Of a stretch of DNA of 64,000 nt, positions 58,652 to 64,000 are shown one piece after another. The stretch is taken from positions 56,090,735-56,154,734 of the forward strand of contig NC_079503.1 of NCBI RefSeq assembly GCF_030052815.1. The letters are read 5' to 3'. The notes under the pieces were generated by a model that did no database searches, was not told the origin of the DNA, and worked only from the letters and a program-made list of their open reading frames with translations. The position numbers and the translations under genes are program-made. The stretch comes from Hevea brasiliensis. Taxonomy: Eukaryota > Streptophyta > Magnoliopsida > Malpighiales > Euphorbiaceae. Positions within the stretch are counted from its first letter, which is position 1; every line of letters starts with the position of its first letter.

Positions 58652-61600
58652 TGTAACATCCCCACTATACGTGTTCTGTACGTTCTGTTGCTCCGGTGAC
58701 CTAATATCAGTCCAAGCAAGTCAGGATGTCTGAAACTACACTTCGGTGATAGTGAACAGACATATAATGATGAAATAAATAAAAAGAAAAAAAAATCAAA
58801 GAAAAATGAAAGAGAGAAAATGAATCTATGTTAAACGAGCCGGCACCGCAGCGAGGGGTGACCACACTGGGAAGGCCGTTGCCGACCCCAGGACCACGGG
58901 GAACCCTCGGAATTAAATTTCAGGATGTAAGTAAATGTTTATTGAAATATAATTGACACTAGAATTATCAAAGAAAAATTAATAAATTAGTACAAAAGAA
59001 AAACGAAAAAAAAATTGAGAAACAGATAAAAATCGATGTTACCAAAAAAATCAGGAATACAACCCGAAGAGGATCATTTTGGTCATTTGACACCTAAAGT
59101 TTCCTTTTGACCTCAATTTCCATTAAAAATAAATGATAGTACACTTTAGAAATGTCATGAAAAATTAAATTGTGATACATTATGTAAATAGTGAAAAAAA
59201 TGAGATAAATGAGCAAATAAGGAAACTTGAAATAATTAAACATTAAAAATGAGTTTAGTGCTCCACTAACTCTTAATTAGGAAGACATATAGGACCTTGA
59301 GACAGCAGATTCCACTCATTATCATCTTCTTCTTCATCAAACTTCATCTTACTGAAATGGAACCTCCATCAAACCACCATTGCCGCCCATGCATGAAGCT
59401 TCCTCTCTCCATCATCAAGCCATCATTTCCACTTGGATCCTTCATTAAAGCTTTCCTACTCACCTTCGAGAAGATATTGGGAACAAAAAGGAAGAGATTT
59501 GGTGAAGTTTTAACAATCTCCAAAAGTGTAAGTGTCCAAATCTTCTCCCTAGCTTTAGTAAACCTTGTGTTTAGGTTGAGGTGAGTAATTTGGTGAAGAG
59601 AAATTAAAAAAATATTGAGATATGAAATTTTTCATTTTCAGCAGCCATGAAAGTTTGTTGTGGTTGAGTTTTTCTTACCTCTAATGGATGGGAATTAAGG
59701 TTGATTAACTCAAATAGAAGTTGTAGTAGGTTAATGTCCAAGTATGTGCATGTTAGTGCTTAAATTAAGGGTTTGAAAATGGGACTTTGATACCTTGGTA
59801 AAATACCATGTTTGGCAGCCTATAATGTTATGAAATTGTATGTGATTTTATGTACTATATTGATGAGATGTCATGGTGTTAAATTATAGGCAGCATGTGT
59901 AGTTGCCATGGAAGTGTATGTGTAATATTGATATTGAGGTATGTTGAATTTTGGTGGAAGAAAATGTTGAACTTGAATGGTGTATTGTGTTCATTGAACA
60001 CTTGAGTGTTCTATTCAAAATACCTTGCTGAAATTGTGTACCATATACATAGAAGTGCCATGATTGAATATTGAAGTATTGGGAGGAGAAGGATTGTCAA
60101 AAATTTGAAGTGTAATATTTAAACGCAGGTTGTGTGTGTTGGTAGTACATAAATTAGGTCATAAGTGCAAAACTGTGAACCCAATTGGTATAAGGCCAAT
60201 GGGGTTTGAAACTAGACACCAAATAGGCCAGCTTTCATGTGGAAATGTTGCCAAAATTCTGCCTAGAAACTGAACTTAAAAATAACCAAATCTAGAATGG
60301 CAACCTTGCAAACCCAGATTTTTGACCATATGAATAGTAGTCATTAGGATGACCATAACTCACTCAAAACAGGTCCAATTGACCTAAATTTTTACCATGG
60401 ATAGCTTAGAAATAGAGCTACAATTCTTATGAAGACAATAAAGCCCAGAAATGGCCAGAACCAAGTTAAATAGCTTGCACAAATTCGGGTACCAAAACTG
60501 CTAGAACTAAATATGACCTAAGATTGACCAAATTTTGCACTAAAGGTGCAATCTGTCAAGCTTTAGTAAATTGACCATATCTTGGTCTATACTTCTCAGA
60601 ATGACCTGAAATTTGTGTCACGAGTCAAGAAGACATAGAGCTACAATTTTTCTTCTTTGACCGAAAGCTAAAAACCAAGAGAAATAGGACAATAAGCTAG
60701 ACCAATCTAGCACACTAAAACTGAAAATTTTACATTTACATACAATGATGCTTGAAGTAATTTGGAAATGAATGCCAACTTGTACAATTGGTAAATTGCA
60801 CTATATAGGCAGTATATTGAATTACGAAATTGTGACATGTTGATGCTAGAATCAACTTATCTATATTACCTAAAAGGGTCAACATATACATTGACTTATG
60901 AATTACATAATAGCTAGTAAACTCTAAAAAAATTGAAGAATTAAACAATTAAATTGTAATGTGCCCTAGTTTTCCTAGTTGACTAGTTTGGATAGTTTGG
61001 CATGCCAATAGGATTTTAACAGTTATTATATAAATGGCTACATGCCATACTATGTTTCTACGGCTTATTATGCCGCACTATGACTTTAATAGCCTACTGC
61101 TATACGTATTGTGTTATTATACTTGGCTTATCGCCAGATTAACTATATGGCTTTTTAGCCACACTGTTGGCACACCGGGAGACACTTTGTGACCGATGGT
61201 GTGACGGCCCGAGGTACTAGGTACCTAGTGCTAGTATATCCGTTTATCCAGTCTGGTCAGTGTATAGGCTACACGGGCAGTTAATTTAAGCACTATTAAA
61301 TTTAAATAGCTAAATTCAGTTTATTGACATACAGCACCACCAAAATTAGCAAAAATGAAAGGTTAGCAATTAAAAGTAGAATCAACAACTGTAAAGAATA
61401 TCGATGTCATAAATTCATAAACAATTCATTTACTTTATTTTAGTGTATATTTCTTTATATTTGGCACCACTAAGCAAAATTGCTTAGCACGTTGCTTTTG
61501 TAACGCGTAGGTATTGGAGACACAGTCGGGGAGCCCAGCAAACCTATGACCGAGTGAGACACTAGATCTGTATAGGAGTCCAAAGTCATCTGCACTACAC

Positions 61601-62080
61601 TGCATACATGGTAGGACTTAGGATCTTATGTAATGACTATTAGTTGTATTTTGACATTTTGTTATGTAATATGTATAAATATCATAAAACTTTAAAGTTT
61701 GTAATAATTTGTATATATTAAACTCCTATGGATAGTGTTTTTATGAATGTAAAATATGATGGACTATATATGAAATTATGAAATTGTGAGACTGAAAAAT
61801 TAGTTGGATGGTTGAGATTATCATATTGAATTGTTTTTAACAGGTTTAGAATGACATTTTGTCTGAAATACAAACGGCACATGCCTGATTTTTATTACCA
61901 TTTTTAAAACACTGATTTTATTAAAGTATGAAAATAGAACCACTATATTATGAATATCACATAAAAGACTTCTTAAAATCAAATTGAGTTCAAGAAATGA
62001 GATAATCACAGACTAGGTGCTCCGGCACGCCTGTAGCATGCCTTGCTCAGCTATACTGTAGATGGGTGAGGGGTGTTACA
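58652..62080 (+). mobile_element. Solo LTR G (3429 bp, D-type)
   Basis: Starts TGTAACATCCCCACTATAC and ends GAGGGGTGTTACA. ATTAT flanks both sides (58647-58651 and 62081-62085). No internal region. Same terminal type as C, D and J (CGGCACGCC...TGTAG box). GC-richer block at 58831-58910 and hairpin at 61470-61487. The frames within, such as 59297-59584, are not conserved. Confidence 0.92.
61470..61487 (+). other. Short conserved LTR hairpin (G)
   Basis: CTAAGCA, loop AAAT, TGCTTAG; seven perfect pairs. Confidence 0.7.
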
Positions 62081-62540
62081 ATTATAGTATATATGAATTT
62101 ATCTTTGTGAAATGGTATTTCAACAAGTATTAATCATTGTTGTGGATTGAATAATTAATGTTTTGGAAAATTTTGATAGAATATGTTTTGAATTGTGATG
62201 GACAATTTGCATGGAAAAATACAAATTTAAGTTTTGAATTGTGATGAGCATAAAAATTATTGGATATTGGAATTGACTTTGAATTGAATTGTATTATGAT
62301 TTATACTCACAAAAAGGACAAAGAGATTGATGATTTTGTTTTATATCTCACTATAGATGGTTGACTAGGTTATTACCCATCTCTCTCATTTATTGAGGAG
62401 ACAATGGAGTTAGCTTTGTTTTGATTACCATGGTACGTGCACAGGCTTAGATTCTCCTCTTATTAGAGGTTAGATCTAAGTTTTTATTTGTTATGGCCCT
62501 TTCGGAAGTTTCATTATTGTCGTGTGTACTGTGCATGATG

Positions 62541-62645
62541 ATTCGACCTCCCCGACCATAGGGAGTTAGAATCCTATTCGACCTCCCCGACCATAGGGAG
62601 TTAGAATCCTATTCGACCTCCCCGACCATAGTGAGTTAGAATCAA
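62541..62645 (+). repeat. Minisatellite, 35-bp unit, three copies
   Basis: Units start at 62541, 62576 and 62611 with ATTCGACCTCCCCGACCATA. The first two appear identical; the third differs by a G-to-T change and diverges in its last bases. Lies where the E LTRs have a different 36-bp duplication. Confidence 0.93.
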
Positions 62646-62977
62646 CCCAAAGATGGCCCTTGCGGATTAGTCTTGCATAGTTAGTGAGATAAAGAATGTT
62701 TTTTTTAATAGTAAAGAATTTTGATTTCAAATGGGATTTATGCATAATTGATTTTTTTGGAATTAATCTTTATTCCATGATTGTTGGAATTACTTTAAAT
62801 GTCTAGTTGTGATTTGATAAATTGAATTTCTTGCTTAAAGTCATTTTAACTAATGATTTATATTATTGACAATGAAAATTTTGACTTTTGGAATTTTGTT
62901 AAATTTCGAGACTTTCAAATTAATTCTTATAATTTTGTCAATGTATATTGTACTATGTTTTAAATTATAGTTATGCA

Positions 62978-63000
62978 TCACTGAGTTAGCTACTCAGTGA
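62978..63000 (+). other. Conserved LTR hairpin (H)
   Basis: TCACTGAG, seven-base loop TTAGCTA, CTCAGTGA. Equivalent to 39410-39430 in E1. Confidence 0.65.
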
Positions 63001-63597
63001 TAGCTTTGTATCCTGTCGCAGGTGAAAAGAGCATAGAGCACTTGAATAAGCTTCCTTGAAGACACATTCATATCAGCTCCAGGTATATCATAGGTTTGAT
63101 TTATGCATGTAATAATATGTATGTAAATTATTTGAGCAGTTGTATAAAAAGTCTTGTAAAATAATTTGGTATGTAATTAAATGCAAATTATTGTAATATA
63201 AATTTGAGATTTCATTTACCTGTATAATTTTATAATATTAATTTTTGAGTCTTGTAATCAATGTTTCTTTTATGATGAGGTTGGTTTGAAAATGAATTGA
63301 TTTGATTATTGAGATTGAATTGTATTGAGAAATGATTTGAAATGGAATTATGGTTGAGCAAAAATATTGAAAGTGTGTTTCTTTGCAGGTTTTGAAGAAC
63401 TGTTTTCTCAAAATACAGTCTGCCGAAATTTTGAAAATTTTTTGTAACACCAGATTTTAATTGATAATTTAAATTTCCTGAAAATTATTTTAAAATCCCT
63501 TGTAGTATATTTAATGGGTTACTGGTAGGCGAAGTACGGTAATTCATTAGGTGTACTGCGGGATCATGTTATATCTTACAGAGGAGTAGGGTGTGAT

Positions 63598-64000
63598 ATA
63601 AGCACTTAAATCAACACCTCAAAACACCATTTGCATGAAGAAATAATTCATTAACATTGATATTCCATGGCTGCCGAAAATAGTACCTTCCAATAACTCA
63701 TTAAAACATCAATGTTTCTTCATAAATCAACTCACCACAACACCCACACAAGTTTTAACAAAGAAAGGATGAAGAAATGGTTACTTATCTCTTTTGAGCT
63801 TAGCTAAACTTCACCTATTCCTCTTAAAATTACTATCAAATTCTTGCTTGCAAGGTGGGGATAAACTTTAATAAAGACAAGTTGTGGAAAGCATGGCTTG
63901 ATCATGGAGATTTGAGCTTGGAAAGTGGGCGGCCATGGATGAGAGCTTGGGAGAGTAATTCGGCTGGTTTGAAGTGAGAGGTTGAAGATGAAGTTTCTGT
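63598..64000 (-). mobile_element. Minus-strand LTR fragment at the window end
   Basis: Sequence such as TGAAGAAATGG, GCATGGCTTGATCATGGAGA and GTGGGCGGCCATGGATGA matches 53230-53560 of LTR D in the same orientation. Could be the LTR into which H inserted, or part of J. The LTR continues out of the window. Confidence 0.68.

Larger units (their letters stand above)
62081..63597 (+). mobile_element. LTR fragment H, right part
   Basis: Resumes the LTR after solo LTR G (first five bases are the target duplication). Ends GATCATGTTATATC...GGAGTAGGGTGTGATA, the E-type end with final CA mutated to TA. Contains a 35-bp minisatellite and a perfect 8-bp-stem hairpin (62978-63000). Confidence 0.83.

Noticed and set aside
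62541..62645. CRISPR-like array
   Set aside because: The 35-bp units are directly adjacent with no spacers; the setting is a plant LTR.
1..64000. Host protein-coding genes
   Set aside because: Every recognisable coding stretch is gag or pol of LTR elements; the other frames are short, unconserved between LTR copies, or antisense.

Overview
This is nuclear DNA from a plant, almost certainly a dicot. It is AT-rich and consists essentially only of decayed, nested LTR retrotransposons; I see no host gene. The pol remnants have the order protease, reverse transcriptase, RNase H, integrase, chromodomain-like tail, which is the Ty3/gypsy chromovirus order (LTRs of 2-4 kb suggest a Tekay/Del-like clade). 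Primer sites match plant initiator tRNA-Met, and a TRIM element is present. A woody Euphorbiaceae genome is a low-confidence guess. The setting looks like repeat-rich heterochromatin.

Left part (1-21736). Bases 1-2436 are the 5' end of a minus-strand element of family K (leader, primer site, 2.1 kb LTR). It sits in a chromovirus pol remnant (2437-4570). That pol runs into an LTR (4571-6998) that also serves as 5' LTR of a second chromovirus ending with LTR 19651-21736, so the two form a tandem sharing one LTR. The second copy is split by a gag-only element X (8143-14568; LTRs of 1399 and 1398 bp) inside its gag, and by a solo K LTR (14847-16614, target duplication TAATC) inside its protease. 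X itself carries a palindromic pair of TRIM elements (11819-12580) flanked by one GTATC target duplication.

Middle (21737-49972). A 258-bp unassigned piece precedes a plus-strand LTR fragment F (21995-24746), then the end of a minus-strand LTR J (24747-25191). J is interrupted by the minus-strand chromovirus C (25192-49967, duplication GCATT). C has a solo K LTR in its protease (30882-32989, duplication GTGAC) and, in its 5' LTR, the plus-strand element E1 (36417-49357, duplication AAGTA). E1 is itself invaded by a relative, E2, and a deletion has fused the gag of E2 to a remnant of a 3' LTR.

Right part (49973-64000). J continues for 38 bases and is cut by minus-strand element D (LTR 50011-54259, then integrase-chromodomain and a deleted RT region to 56257). 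Next is a truncated plus-strand E-type LTR, H (56258-63597), split by a solo LTR G (58652-62080, duplication ATTAT). The window ends in another minus-strand LTR fragment.

No element is intact. The longest open stretches are protease-RT of E1 (430 codons), integrase-chromodomain of D (352) and an RT-integrase fusion of D (321). Relative order by nesting: the target elements (J, AB, H) are oldest; C, D, X, K and G came later; E1 came after C, E2 after E1, and the TRIM pair after X.
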